Assembly: GCA_965644295.1 (NCBI GenBank)
Contig: CBFFRP010000436.1
Span: 25,160-89,159 of the forward strand
Origin: Paraphysomonas bandaiensis
Lineage: Eukaryota > Chrysophyceae
Reading direction: 5' to 3'
Length of the DNA: 64,000 bases
The notes beneath the pieces are model-generated. The model was not told where the DNA came from, did not search any database, and was given only the letters and a program-made list of their open reading frames with translations. Both the position numbers and the translations under genes were made by a program. This document shows, piece after piece, positions 1 to 8,685 of this stretch (positions are counted from its first letter, which is position 1; each line of letters starts with the position of its first letter).

Positions 1-1
1 T

Positions 2-190
2 CCCTTGCTTGTTGCAGCAGATCGAAATGATGTAAAAATGATGGAAATATTAATTCAACATGGTGCTGATGTAAATCAGTGTGTTACCTCTTCGGGTAAA
101 TCCAGGTTATTAATGTTAGCTGAGTACTATGAAAATGAATCAATGGCTGAATTAATCAATAATGCGAGCAATTCACCAGCTCCCAGGTAA
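2..190 (+). CDS. C-terminal end of an ankyrin-repeat protein (partial)
   Basis: The frame is open from the window edge and ends at 190, so only about the last 62 residues are visible. They contain one recognisable ankyrin repeat (PLLVAADRND, then a second helix ending in HGADVN). Ankyrin proteins are common among secreted effectors of intracellular bacteria such as Legionella and Coxiella relatives. The gene lies 39 bases upstream of the next ORF in the same direction, so the two may be co-transcribed. The specific role is unknown. Confidence 0.65.
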   Translation, partial: PLLVAADRNDVKMMEILIQHGADVNQCVTSSGKSRLLMLAEYYENESMAELINNASNSPAPR

Positions 191-229
191 TATTTTAAAT
201 TGATAATTCATTGATGAAAGGACTCATTA

Positions 230-1828
230 ATGCCGAAAAGAGATCGTGTGACCATTAGTTTATTTAGTGTCGAAAAAGATGGGGGCTTTAACCGTTCTGC
301 ATTAGGTGAAATTAATAATATCAAAGTAATGAAGGAACGCTTAGCAGAAGAGGCACTTAGGCAAGGAAGAATGCCACCTGAAATAGTTGTGTCTGAATTA
401 CTTATTCCTAATTGGAAAACTGGTAGCAGTTTTGAAGACAGTAGCTATAGGCACCTAGAAGCTGAGTTTTATAGTGAATTAAGAGAAACATTAGATGGTG
501 CAGGGTTGCAAGATGTTGTTCTGAATAATTTTCACAACAAAGCAGGCCCCGAAGAGCTTGGATATTTGAATGGTTTACAAGCAAGAGGAAGTAATGCCGA
601 TATGATTAAGACACATGCCATCATTGACCCAGATAATGTTGGACGTCGGCATTTACAAATCGATAGTAATACAAAAATTCATGACTACGAAGGTTTTTAT
701 CGAGCTACATTTGGTGCAGAGACACAAAGAGATGAATTGGTTGGGTTAAACGCTAGTTATTATGACAAGGATTATGTTTCTGCACATAATAAAGTTGTTT
801 ATACTAATCCTGACAGTGAGCTGATAGCAGCATTGACTGAAACACATTTTGCTTATTGTGAAAAGCATAAAGATGATCACTTATCACCTGAAAAGGAAAT
901 AGAAAAAATATCTAAGAACTCAATATATTCAAAAGACTTTGTTGTTGCGCTTGAGAAAATAGGTTTGACGAAACCATTGGTAAATTTAGAGGGTAAAAAA
1001 ATATATCCAGCGGTAATGAGCAGGGATGAGTATAGATTAACCGCAACGGTTGTAACGGCCGTCAACATGTCTTGGCGAGATGGTACTGATGACTCAAGTA
1101 AGTTAAAAACATTGCCTGCTGTGAAGGTGGGGGATGCCATGTGTGATTATGCAAGTTTTGTAATAGCAGTGAAAAAGAATGTGGGGAATTTAGGGCTGCA
1201 TAAATTTGCAGGAGATTCCGCTACTTTAGCTGCCAATGCAGAGAATACAACAGTTTTAAAGGAGGACTCCGAACCACGGAGAGAGTTGCAAAGCATTTCT
1301 AACTTAGTTGTTGATGATGCCATTATTACAAGATTTTATGATAACGCCGTCGATCTCGTTGAGGGCAATGCCGACTTGTCACCAGAGGAAAAAAGAGAGA
1401 CATTGGTGGCACTGGCTTCTAAAATCCCTCCTACTCCTAGAGGCAATGCTTTAATAAACAGGTTATTTGGTTGCACGGTTTCAGAGTTAATTGAAAATCC
1501 ATTTCAAAAATCAAAGCAATTTGAAATACCTTCTTTAATGGAATATAGAGAAGAAGAATTAATGAGATTGGATACACGGATAGAAGCGCTACGACATCAG
1601 ACAAGGACGCCAGTGGAGAGGTGCCACACGTTAGAACTTGCTAGAGAACTAACAGATGCCAAAAGAGAAATGGTTTCAGTATTAAGAGAACACAGATTTG
1701 ATAGATTCAGTACTGATGAATTAAGAGAACAATATAGGATCTGTGATGATAAAGCTGAAGGACGAGTATCAGCACTCCCTAAACAGAGCGAAGAAGCAAA
1801 GATCCAAAGAACTTTGTTGTTCAAATAG
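230..1828 (+). CDS. Large uncharacterised bacterial protein, possible secreted effector
   Basis: This 532-residue ORF starts at an ATG preceded by a good Shine-Dalgarno sequence (AAAGGA, about 218-223). I do not recognise the family. No signal peptide or membrane segment is visible, and the C-terminal 100 residues are charged and helical, probably coiled coil. The protein is soluble and large and sits next to an ankyrin protein, which fits a Dot/Icm-type effector of a Legionellales bacterium; that is inference. The last codons overlap the start of the antisense sucC fragment, so the natural C-terminus may be lost and the final two or three residues may be foreign. Confidence 0.6.
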   Translation: MPKRDRVTISLFSVEKDGGFNRSALGEINNIKVMKERLAEEALRQGRMPPEIVVSELLIPNWKTGSSFEDSSYRHLEAEFYSELRETLDGAGLQDVVLNNFHNKAGPEELGYLNGLQARGSNADMIKTHAIIDPDNVGRRHLQIDSNTKIHDYEGFYRATFGAETQRDELVGLNASYYDKDYVSAHNKVVYTNPDSELIAALTETHFAYCEKHKDDHLSPEKEIEKISKNSIYSKDFVVALEKIGLTKPLVNLEGKKIYPAVMSRDEYRLTATVVTAVNMSWRDGTDDSSKLKTLPAVKVGDAMCDYASFVIAVKKNVGNLGLHKFAGDSATLAANAENTTVLKEDSEPRRELQSISNLVVDDAIITRFYDNAVDLVEGNADLSPEEKRETLVALASKIPPTPRGNALINRLFGCTVSELIENPFQKSKQFEIPSLMEYREEELMRLDTRIEALRHQTRTPVERCHTLELARELTDAKREMVSVLREHRFDRFSTDELREQYRICDDKAEGRVSALPKQSEEAKIQRTLLFK

Positions 1829-1998
1829 AGTTCTTTGGCAATATCAGTTGTTTCTTCAATCAAAACACTGTTAACAGGTTGTCCATTTTTATCTGTCTGA
1901 TAAGTCACTAAGCGCGTCCCCATCATACCATCAATGGCTCTGACTAAATCATCTCTATTATCGACAAGCTTAACACCACCTGCTTTACCGCGTAATTC
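1824..1998 (-). pseudogene. sucC: Internal fragment of succinyl-CoA synthetase beta subunit
   Basis: Read on the minus strand, about 57 codons match the ATP-grasp N-terminal region of Suc[11 protein letters not shown] at the start, the [13 protein letters not shown] segment in the middle, and DIAKELYL at the end. SucC forms ADP/ATP-dependent succinyl-CoA synthetase with SucD in the TCA cycle. Only this slice of a normal protein of about 390 residues is present. It is joined in frame to pnp on one side (about 1,998) and to the effector-like ORF on the other (about 1,823). It cannot be functional. Confidence 0.8.
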
Positions 1999-2577
1999 TT
2001 TTGCCTCAGATTCCACCATTAAAATAGCGTTTTCAGTACCAGAAACCACCAAATCAAGTTCAGATGCTTGTAAATCAGTTGGCGATGGATTTAATGAATA
2101 GATACCATCGTTATAGCCAACACGCGCTGCAGCAACAGGCCCATCAAAAGGTACGCCTGATAAAGTGAGTGCGGCTGAAGTACCAATCAGCGCCAAAATA
2201 TCTGGCTGCACATCAGGGTTTAATGACATAACTGTTGCAACCACTTGCACTTCGTTTCTAAAGCCTTCAGGAAATAAAGGCCTAATAGGTCTATCGATTA
2301 AACGACAAGTTAGAATTTCTTGATCACTTGGTCGGCCTTCGCGTTTTAAGAAGCCACCAGGTATTTTTCCTGCCGCATAAAAGCGTTCCTGATAGTTAAC
2401 GGTTAAAGGGAAAAAGCTATTGTTCTCTCCACCATCTTTTTTAAATACCACGGTCACCAAAACACGTGTACCGTTCATGCTAACCATGACACTTGAATCA
2501 GCTTGGCGTGCAATTTCACCTGTTTCTAAAACCAGTTGATGCTCACCAAATTGTATTTCTTTTATTATTTTAGACAC
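1999..2577 (-). pseudogene. pnp: 5' fragment of polynucleotide phosphorylase
   Basis: The gene starts at a GTG (2577-2575) with GAGG about 7 bases upstream, and begins [20 protein letters not shown]. The first RNase PH domain is clear, including [11 protein letters not shown] and [15 protein letters not shown]. The match runs to about residue 193 (MVESEAKEL), then switches in frame to sucC. A normal PNPase has about 700 residues with a second RNase PH domain, KH and S1 domains, all missing here. PNPase is the 3'-5' phosphorolytic exoribonuclease of the degradosome. Its position after rpsO is the usual one. Confidence 0.9.
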
Positions 2578-2591
2578 ATTTTTCCTCGCAT

Positions 2592-2615
2592 AAAAAAGGC
2601 GCAATAAAGCGCCTT
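2592..2615 (-). terminator. Stem-loop with T tract between rpsO and pnp
   Basis: On the minus strand the sequence reads AAGGCGC, a six-base loop, GCGCCTT and then T residues: a seven-pair stem followed by a U tract. It lies between rpsO and the pnp start. The E. coli operon has a partial terminator and RNase III processing site at the same place. It probably attenuates read-through into pnp in the source bacterium. Confidence 0.75.
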
Positions 2616-2676
2616 AAATGAAAATTTGATAGAATTTCAGGCTATTAACTCTCATTAATAACCTCTCTATACCATA

Positions 2677-2920
2677 TTAATAAGAATCTCTTAATTTTAA
2701 TTTTTCAATTAAAGAATAATAACGAGCACTTTCTTTTGACTTCAAGTACTTCAATAGCTTTTTGCGCTTATTCACCAATGTTAACAAACCACGACGAGAA
2801 TGTACGTCTTTTTTGTGTTGTTTAAAGTGTTCGGTTAAATAGATAATTCGCGCAGTTAACAAAGACACTCGTTTTATTATCGTCAACAATTTCTGAAATT
2901 TGTGCACTTGTTAGTGACAT
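2677..2920 (-). pseudogene. rpsO: Ribosomal protein uS15 gene with internal deletion and frameshift
   Basis: The natural ATG lies at 2920-2918 after a strong Shine-Dalgarno (AGGAGTAAC), and the first 16 codons fit S15 ([14 protein letters not shown]). The frame is then lost. The rest of the protein resumes in the +1 frame at [15 protein letters not shown] and continues normally through [21 protein letters not shown] to the stop. About 14 residues, including the expected DTGSPEVQ segment, are missing at the break near 2,870. S15 binds 16S rRNA and organises the 30S platform. As read, this copy cannot make it; a sequencing error alone would not explain the missing residues. Confidence 0.85.
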
Positions 2921-3057
2921 TTGTTACTCCTACGAACTGCTCTAACTCAGTTATATTATATAAACTCAAGTTAAATTAAAATTTTTAGTGGCGTATTCTA
3001 ACGTTTATTTAAGTATAAAACAAGCATTAATGTACGACCATTTCTTTTAAATTCTAG

Positions 3058-3948
3058 TTAGATATTATTTTGTATTAATCGTCTAACTTTTAGGCTATTA
3101 TCACCATTGTATTGCCCTAAGCCAATAAACTCATCAGCTTCATTAATCAACTGGTATAACGTGCCTGCATTCACCTTTTCATCAAGTTCTATCGTTTTAC
3201 CAAAATACAGCGCCTGTTGTTGGCTGGCAGTAATGTTTACTATAGGAAAATGTGACACCATCGACTGGATCGAGTAAAGCAAAGCCAATGGATTGGCGCT
3301 GTTTTCCAACTCCGACATTGAGATCATTGCTTTACCTTCAAAAGGACAAGAAAAATCTCGATGCAGCTTCGTAACAAAAGCACCCACTTCTAAGTAATTG
3401 CCAATATCTTCAACTAAATTTCGAATATATGTACCTTTGCTACAACGTACACGAATCGTAAAAAAAGGTAGGTTAAAATTTTCTAAAGCCAGCTCATAAA
3501 TGGTAATACGTCTTGCTTTTCGTTCAACTTCTATACCACGTCTTGCTAACTTATATAAAGGCACCCCATCTTTTTTTAAGGCTGAAAACATGGAAGGTAC
3601 TTGCTCAATATTGCCTGTAAAGTGCTGCAAAGCTCTTAATATATCGGACTCAATTATGTGACTCGGATCTTGTGATGTTAAGACTTCACCTTCGGCATCT
3701 TGGGTAGAGGTTGTTTCACCAAGCTTACCTGTGGCTGTATATCCTTTGTCCGCATCCAACATGAATTGACTGAACTTAGTTGCATCACCAAAACAGATGG
3801 GGAGCATACCTGAGGCCTGAGGATCCAAACTACCCGTGTGACCTGCTTTTTTAGCTTGAAACAAACGTTTAACCGTTTGTAGTACTTTATTAGATGATTG
3901 ATTTAGGGGCTTATTTAATAACAAAACCCCATCAATTCGCTTTAACAC
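3058..3948 (-). CDS. truB: tRNA pseudouridine-55 synthase TruB
   Basis: This 296-residue protein appears complete. It converts U55 of the T-psi-C loop to pseudouridine in most tRNAs. The catalytic motif is at residues 39-45 (GSLDPQA, Asp42 as nucleophile), followed by GMLPICFGDATKFSQ. The family RCSKGTYIRNLVEDIG segment and a C-terminal PUA-like region are also present. The start is a GTG placed directly after the rbfA stop (TAGGTG), so translation is probably coupled. It sits in the standard infB-rbfA-truB-rpsO-pnp order. Confidence 0.95.
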   Translation of the reverse strand: MLKRIDGVLLLNKPLNQSSNKVLQTVKRLFQAKKAGHTGSLDPQASGMLPICFGDATKFSQFMLDADKGYTATGKLGETTSTQDAEGEVLTSQDPSHIIESDILRALQHFTGNIEQVPSMFSALKKDGVPLYKLARRGIEVERKARRITIYELALENFNLPFFTIRVRCSKGTYIRNLVEDIGNYLEVGAFVTKLHRDFSCPFEGKAMISMSELENSANPLALLYSIQSMVSHFPIVNITASQQQALYFGKTIELDEKVNAGTLYQLINEADEFIGLGQYNGDNSLKVRRLIQNNI

Positions 3949-4341
3949 CTAGTTAACTGCTTCTTGTTGAAAATTATCATCTTGAGAAGTCGCTGGCACA
4001 ACATCGTCGATTAAACGACGCAATTTAGCACCATACTCGATAGATTCATCATAAACAAAACGTAGCTGAGGTACGACACGAAACTTCATACTGCGAGCAA
4101 GCGCCGTTCTTAAGAAACTGGCACCATTATTTAAAATACTTAAAGTCATGTCGCTGTCAGATTTTTTACCTAATACAGTAATATACACTTTTGCAATAGA
4201 CATATCAGGCGATACTTTAACAGCAGATACAGTTATGATTTGAGGTAATCTCGGATCTTTTAATTCCATTTGAATAATTTGCGCGAGCTTCCTTTGGATT
4301 AAACCAGATACGCGGTCTGTTCTCTTAAAATCACTTGTCAT
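3949..4341 (-). CDS. rbfA: 30S ribosome-binding factor RbfA
   Basis: The 130-residue protein appears complete. RbfA is a single KH-like domain that binds 16S rRNA near helix 1 during late 30S maturation and in cold adaptation. Family features visible include the N-terminal DRVSGLIQRKLAQII helix, LKDPRLP, the VSPDMSIAKVYITV strands and the LRFVYDESIEYGAKLRRLI end. It starts 10 bases after the infB stop, and its own stop abuts the truB GTG. Confidence 0.95.
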   Translation of the reverse strand: MTSDFKRTDRVSGLIQRKLAQIIQMELKDPRLPQIITVSAVKVSPDMSIAKVYITVLGKKSDSDMTLSILNNGASFLRTALARSMKFRVVPQLRFVYDESIEYGAKLRRLIDDVVPATSQDDNFQQEAVN

Positions 4342-4350
4342 TTTACTTCT

Positions 4351-4736
4351 TTAAACCTTTGTTTGAGCGAGTTCACGTTTTACTTCAATGGTTTCAAATA
4401 CTTCAATTTGATCCCCTTCGCGAACATCGTTGTAATTCTTAACACCAATACCACATTCAAAGCCTTGGCGTACTTCCACCACATCATCTTTAAAACGACG
4501 CAGTGACTCTAAGGTGCCCTCATAGATAACAACGTTATCACGCAAAACACGAATTGGGTTATTACGCTTGATACTGCCTTCAATAACCATACAACCTGCA
4601 ATAGCACCCAGTTTTGGAGAACGGAAAACATCGCGCACTTGAGCAATACCGACAATTTGTTCTTTAAATTCAGGAGCAAGCATACCTGTTAAGGCTTTCT
4701 TAACTTGATCAACCACATCATAAATAACGCTGTAAT
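4351..4736 (-). pseudogene. infB: C-terminal fragment of translation initiation factor IF-2
   Basis: About 125 codons match the end of bacterial IF-2, from [20 protein letters not shown] to the stop, including [15 protein letters not shown] and [14 protein letters not shown] of domain IV, which binds fMet-tRNA. The GTPase domains and everything upstream are absent. Beyond about 4,736 the frame continues into about 17 hydrophobic codons that do not belong to IF-2; these are the antisense of the hlyD fragment. The gene is therefore cut in its C-terminal third. Confidence 0.9.
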
Positions 4737-4745
4737 AATGAATAA

Positions 4746-5456
4746 CACTTATTACAAGAAAAAAAGCAATTACAAAAAGCCCTCGCACTTGCGCAAAAAG
4801 AATTGGCCTTATTATCTCCTTTAGTTAAACATGGCTCTGTATCAGAAGTAGAACTCATCCGTGCAGAGCGATTAGTTAATGAAATACAAAGTAAAATTCT
4901 AGCTTTCAATAGCCAAGCACTAAAAGAGCTTAACCATGCAAAAGCAGAACTAAATAGCTTAAAAGAATTATATGTGGCAGATAAAGATCGCTTACAAAGA
5001 ACCACCATTCGCGCCCCACTAAAAGGGATCGTAAAACAAATTAATATTAATACCATAGGTGGCGTAATCAAACCGGGTATGGACTTAATAGAAATAGTCC
5101 CCATAGAAGACACCTTATTAATAGAAGCCAAAATACGCCCCTCAGACATAGGGTTTATTCACCCCAAACAAAAAGCCATGGTTAAAATCACCGCTTATGA
5201 TTATTCAATTTATGGAGGGCTTAAAGGAACAGTTGAGCACATTAGTGCTGATACTATCGTCAATGATAAAGACGAAAGCTTTTATTTAATCAAAGTTAGA
5301 ACCAACAAAAACTACTTAGGCACAGAAAAAAAACCACTCGCCATTATCCCTGGTATGCAAGCATCTGTAGATATTTTAACCGGCAAAAAATCGGTATTAG
5401 ATTATCTGCTAAACCCCATACTTAAAGCAAAACATAAAGCATTAAGAGAACGTTAA
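4746..5456 (+). pseudogene. HlyD-family membrane fusion protein, 5' end missing
   Basis: The open frame begins just after an in-frame stop at 4743-4745. The first residues ([20 protein letters not shown]) are already mid-coiled-coil, so the natural N-terminus and inner-membrane anchor are missing. The visible part runs through the alpha-helical hairpin, the second lipoyl half (TTIRAPLKGIVKQI) and the beta-barrel domain (GTVEHISADTIV, IPGMQASVDILTGKKSVLDYL), ending as type I secretion adaptors do. Such proteins link an ABC exporter to TolC. The TTG at 4803 is not a plausible start. The 5' break coincides with the infB break. Confidence 0.85.
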
Positions 5457-5706
5457 TTATGCCCGGCGCTCTAGAGGCCAAATGATTTAGGACTTATTGT
5501 TTTTTTTTATATCATTGCAGAGACATATCGCATATTTTTCTTGATTTTCATCTTAAACCGTCCAAACTATAAAAATCGCGCCTTATAACTAAGCGCTACA
5601 CAGGGCATAACAAGATTTGTTCAATCCAATTTTGACCAAAACAATTTACCCCCCCCATCACAAAAAGTGAAAAGGAATTTTCTGAGAATGATTAAGGACT
5701 AATAGA

Positions 5707-6744
5707 ATGAAGAATAAAAAAAGATACAAAACCTTAGTATTGCTAGCTTCACTGACATCAAGTTTGCCATGCTTTTCAATTACATTAGAAGAAGCTGTCC
5801 AACATGCCTTGTTATCCAACCCAGATATCCAATTTAATGTAGCAAAGAGTCTTTCATCTCAACAAGAAATGGAGGTTGCCAAAGGCCGTTATTACCCTTC
5901 TATAGACATACGTATGGGCATTGGCCGCGAAGAAACCGAAAATGCAATTACAAATTCAAGTAGTATTGTCAGTACAGACGATCCCTTAACTAGAAAAGAA
6001 TTTAGCATTGAATTAAAACAAAATATATTTTCAGGGTTTGGTATTGTTGGCGAAAAACAACGATTAGAAAATATGTGGAATGCGCAGCAATACAAAACTT
6101 ATGGGGTAGCCGAAGATTTAAGCCTAGATGTGGCCGAGAAATATTTAGCCGTATTAAAGCAACAACGTCTGCTCCAATTAGCACGCGCAAATATTACAGA
6201 GCATCAACGTATACTGAATATGATAAAACAACGCTCTAATGCTGGGGTGAGTCGTCAAGCTGAAATGGAACAAGCAAAAGGCCGTCTGGCTTTAGCTCAT
6301 AGTAATTTCATCAGCGTTGAAAATGATTTAAGAGACTGGGCAGCACAATCACCTGCTGTAACAGAGAATGCTGAAAATTCAGAAAAAACAAACTCTGAAG
6401 AAGAGAAAAATGACTCAACTAATCAAGATACTATTATAATTACAGCGCAAACTGGTATTGATAAAACAAACGAGGTGGTTGAGCAAGCAACTGACGAAGT
6501 TAAAGCACAAAAAGATGTTGTTCTTAACCCTGCGTTAGTTGGCATGGTTAAAGAAAGTGCCGCAAGTACTCAAGCAACACTTGAAAATGAAAGCATTAAT
6601 AGTGAAACAAATGACACACCTGTCACAATTGATTCACCAACTGTTGATACTAAAAAAGTGGTGGAAAAATCTGCGCCTGTTGAAAACACAGACAAAAACG
6701 ATGATATAAATGAAGAAAGCAGCTCTTTAGGCTTAACTGCATAA
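5707..6744 (+). CDS. TolC-like outer membrane protein, N-terminal half joined to acidic tail
   Basis: The ATG follows AAGGAC by about nine bases. Residues 1-24 form a signal peptide (KKRYKTLVLLASL, then a cleavage region before ITLEEAVQHALLSNPDI). Residues 25 to about 210 match the first half of TolC-family channels. From about residue 210 the sequence becomes a low-complexity Glu/Asn/Ser/Thr/Val-rich tail of about 135 residues, where the second TolC repeat should be. A real TolC needs both halves (about 450 residues) to build its barrel and tunnel. The tail may be foreign, or a natural C-terminal extension left after an internal deletion. It lies downstream of the hlyD fragment in the same direction. 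Confidence 0.7.
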   Translation: MKNKKRYKTLVLLASLTSSLPCFSITLEEAVQHALLSNPDIQFNVAKSLSSQQEMEVAKGRYYPSIDIRMGIGREETENAITNSSSIVSTDDPLTRKEFSIELKQNIFSGFGIVGEKQRLENMWNAQQYKTYGVAEDLSLDVAEKYLAVLKQQRLLQLARANITEHQRILNMIKQRSNAGVSRQAEMEQAKGRLALAHSNFISVENDLRDWAAQSPAVTENAENSEKTNSEEEKNDSTNQDTIIITAQTGIDKTNEVVEQATDEVKAQKDVVLNPALVGMVKESAASTQATLENESINSETNDTPVTIDSPTVDTKKVVEKSAPVENTDKNDDINEESSSLGLTA

Positions 6745-8685
6745 ACTCTTCCTTTCTTTATAACCCTTACTCAGGATCTTTTTTCTGGGTATGGGGTTTT
6801 CTAATTTAATACTTCCACACTTCTCATTTAACTGCACACAACTTCTGTTGCTGTCTACCACATTATTCTTAGCTGTCCAGAAGTGAGATCGCGATATATC
6901 GCGAGTGCGTTGATTTTCATAGCATTTGAATGTTTTTTTCTCTGTCGGAAGTTGTCCGAAAAGAATGACAAAATGGACTCAAAAGGTTGCCTTTGTCACA
7001 TCTTTCCATTCGGTCATTCATGACTCTAATTTATAATATATATCACCCCATCTTTTTAGATCATCTTCCTGTATCATTCATCTTGCACTGTGTCAAAGGA
7101 TTATCGCCAAAGAGCTCTTTGCTTCGATATGGAAGAGGTTGAAGATGGCCTGCTTTGCTTGCTATCTCAGAGTGTCTAATGGACTTTTCTGAACTTAATA
7201 GTATACAATTGCTTACGTTTTCCCATAATGGAAAACAGTTTTGTGCGTTTAATGAGATTTTTTCTTTTCTCACTGCCATTTTCAAGTCTCATGAGAATAT
7301 CCCTTGCTCGGAGCCGCATCAGTTATACCAGTACCCACAATTCCTCGTCCTGAGGCCGTTTCTTTCGGAGACATGACATATTTACAGTTCAGGGACGCAT
7401 TGGTAAAGACCTTTATGGAAAATCCTATAGACTTCAGGGGAAACATGTTGTCATTAGGATTTAACTCCGATAAACATTTGAATGAGTTGCAGGATCTGTG
7501 CCGTGGATTATTTCTGGCAGAATTGCACGCCAATACTCACTGGTTCGGTGGGAGACAATATTCAGAGCTTCTGGTCTCTGTAATGTCAACACTTTCCATG
7601 TCTTATGGAAGCAATTGAGTTTGGTTATTCGGCAAGTTCATTGACTGGCACATCAGCGGAGCAGATGTTTTCCTACGCTGATCGACAATGCAAAGCAAAT
7701 AGTAGGGTCCAGGCCAATATGTCCCTCAGAGGTTCATGTCAAGGTAACACTCCTAAACAACCTCTTCGACATAAGCAAAATTTCAATCAATGCAAATCTT
7801 GGTGTTCATTTCAAGTACCCCATTTCTTGCTATTATACTATTAGGCCTTATTCTTCATAATAATCAAGCATTACCTTTTAACAATACAAAGTGTATCTTT
7901 CATTAAACGCTAAGAGATAAAGAATACAAGTAAGTTTACTACGAGTGATGCAGCAGATGATTACGTTAATTTAGTAGATGTGATGATATCTCATTTGCAA
8001 ATGCTTGAAGCAGCTGTTATTGAAAATAACATCTAGCCACTGTACCGTAATAATATATACCAACTATTTTTTCATTGTTGAGCCGTTTCTAGTTTTATTA
8101 ATTAATGTGATAATAATTATTATATCAGCACAATATATAATAGTGAATTTATAAATGTACTGTAATTGCGGTCGGTGAAAACTAACCAGCAAATCATGGA
8201 TACAAATGCAAAAAATACGTCAAAGCAGCACATATATATCAAACATTATACATAATATATCACACATCATGCAAGGGATATATCGTCAAAAGTTCGTGCA
8301 TCGCTGCAGTTCCTGTTGGAAACAACATAAATAAACAAACGCTCAAAATTTGAAGGTTTAACATTTTCACCTGATTGATAATTCTTATTCCAAAGGCCAG
8401 TAATGTGTTTTTGGAAGTGAAAAATGATGTCAAGAAAATAAATGCCAATGTAGCCGAGAGAGGCTTAGAAACACAACGCCACAGGTAAAAGCAATAACAT
8501 GCAATTACTTGTGTTTACTCATTAGGAAACCGCATATAGACCAGTTCCTGGGCCTTCATCTCTGCAGTAGTAGCCTTGCAGCGGCTACGCCCACCCTTCA
8601 ATTTACTATACGAGGGGATGTAATATATACATATAAGTTTTATATATGAAGGCTATGTATGATATTGTTATTCCACATTAGCTAT
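6745..8685. other. Transition zone without a recognised gene
   Basis: No gene could be identified. The zone contains the change from bacterial to eukaryotic DNA; the exact point is not visible. A perfect 16-bp palindrome (TCGCGATATATCGCGA) lies at 6889-6904. An open stretch at 7304-7618 (+, about 104 codons, Pro- and Phe-rich) and another at 7605-7844 could be remnants of a coding region, but match nothing I recognise. Confidence 0.5.

Larger units (their letters stand above)
1..6750. other. Mosaic of bacterial gene fragments
   Basis: At least four separate bacterial pieces lie end to end here: ankyrin tail plus effector-like ORF (1 to about 1,823, +), sucC interior (about 1,824-1,998, -), infB 3' end through rbfA, truB, rpsO and pnp 5' end (about 1,999-4,736, -), and hlyD without its 5' end (from about 4,740, +). 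A tolC with a foreign second half follows. The joins fall inside genes, so this is not a normal bacterial locus. The infB-to-pnp block keeps the conserved gammaproteobacterial order. Whether the pieces were joined in a nucleus or by assembly cannot be told from the sequence alone. Confidence 0.8.

Noticed and set aside
4718-5149. 143-codon ORF on the minus strand
   Set aside because: It is antisense to the hlyD fragment, whose protein match is clear.
4746-6744. A working type I secretion system from hlyD and tolC
   Set aside because: hlyD lacks its N-terminus, tolC lacks its second half and no ABC transporter is present.
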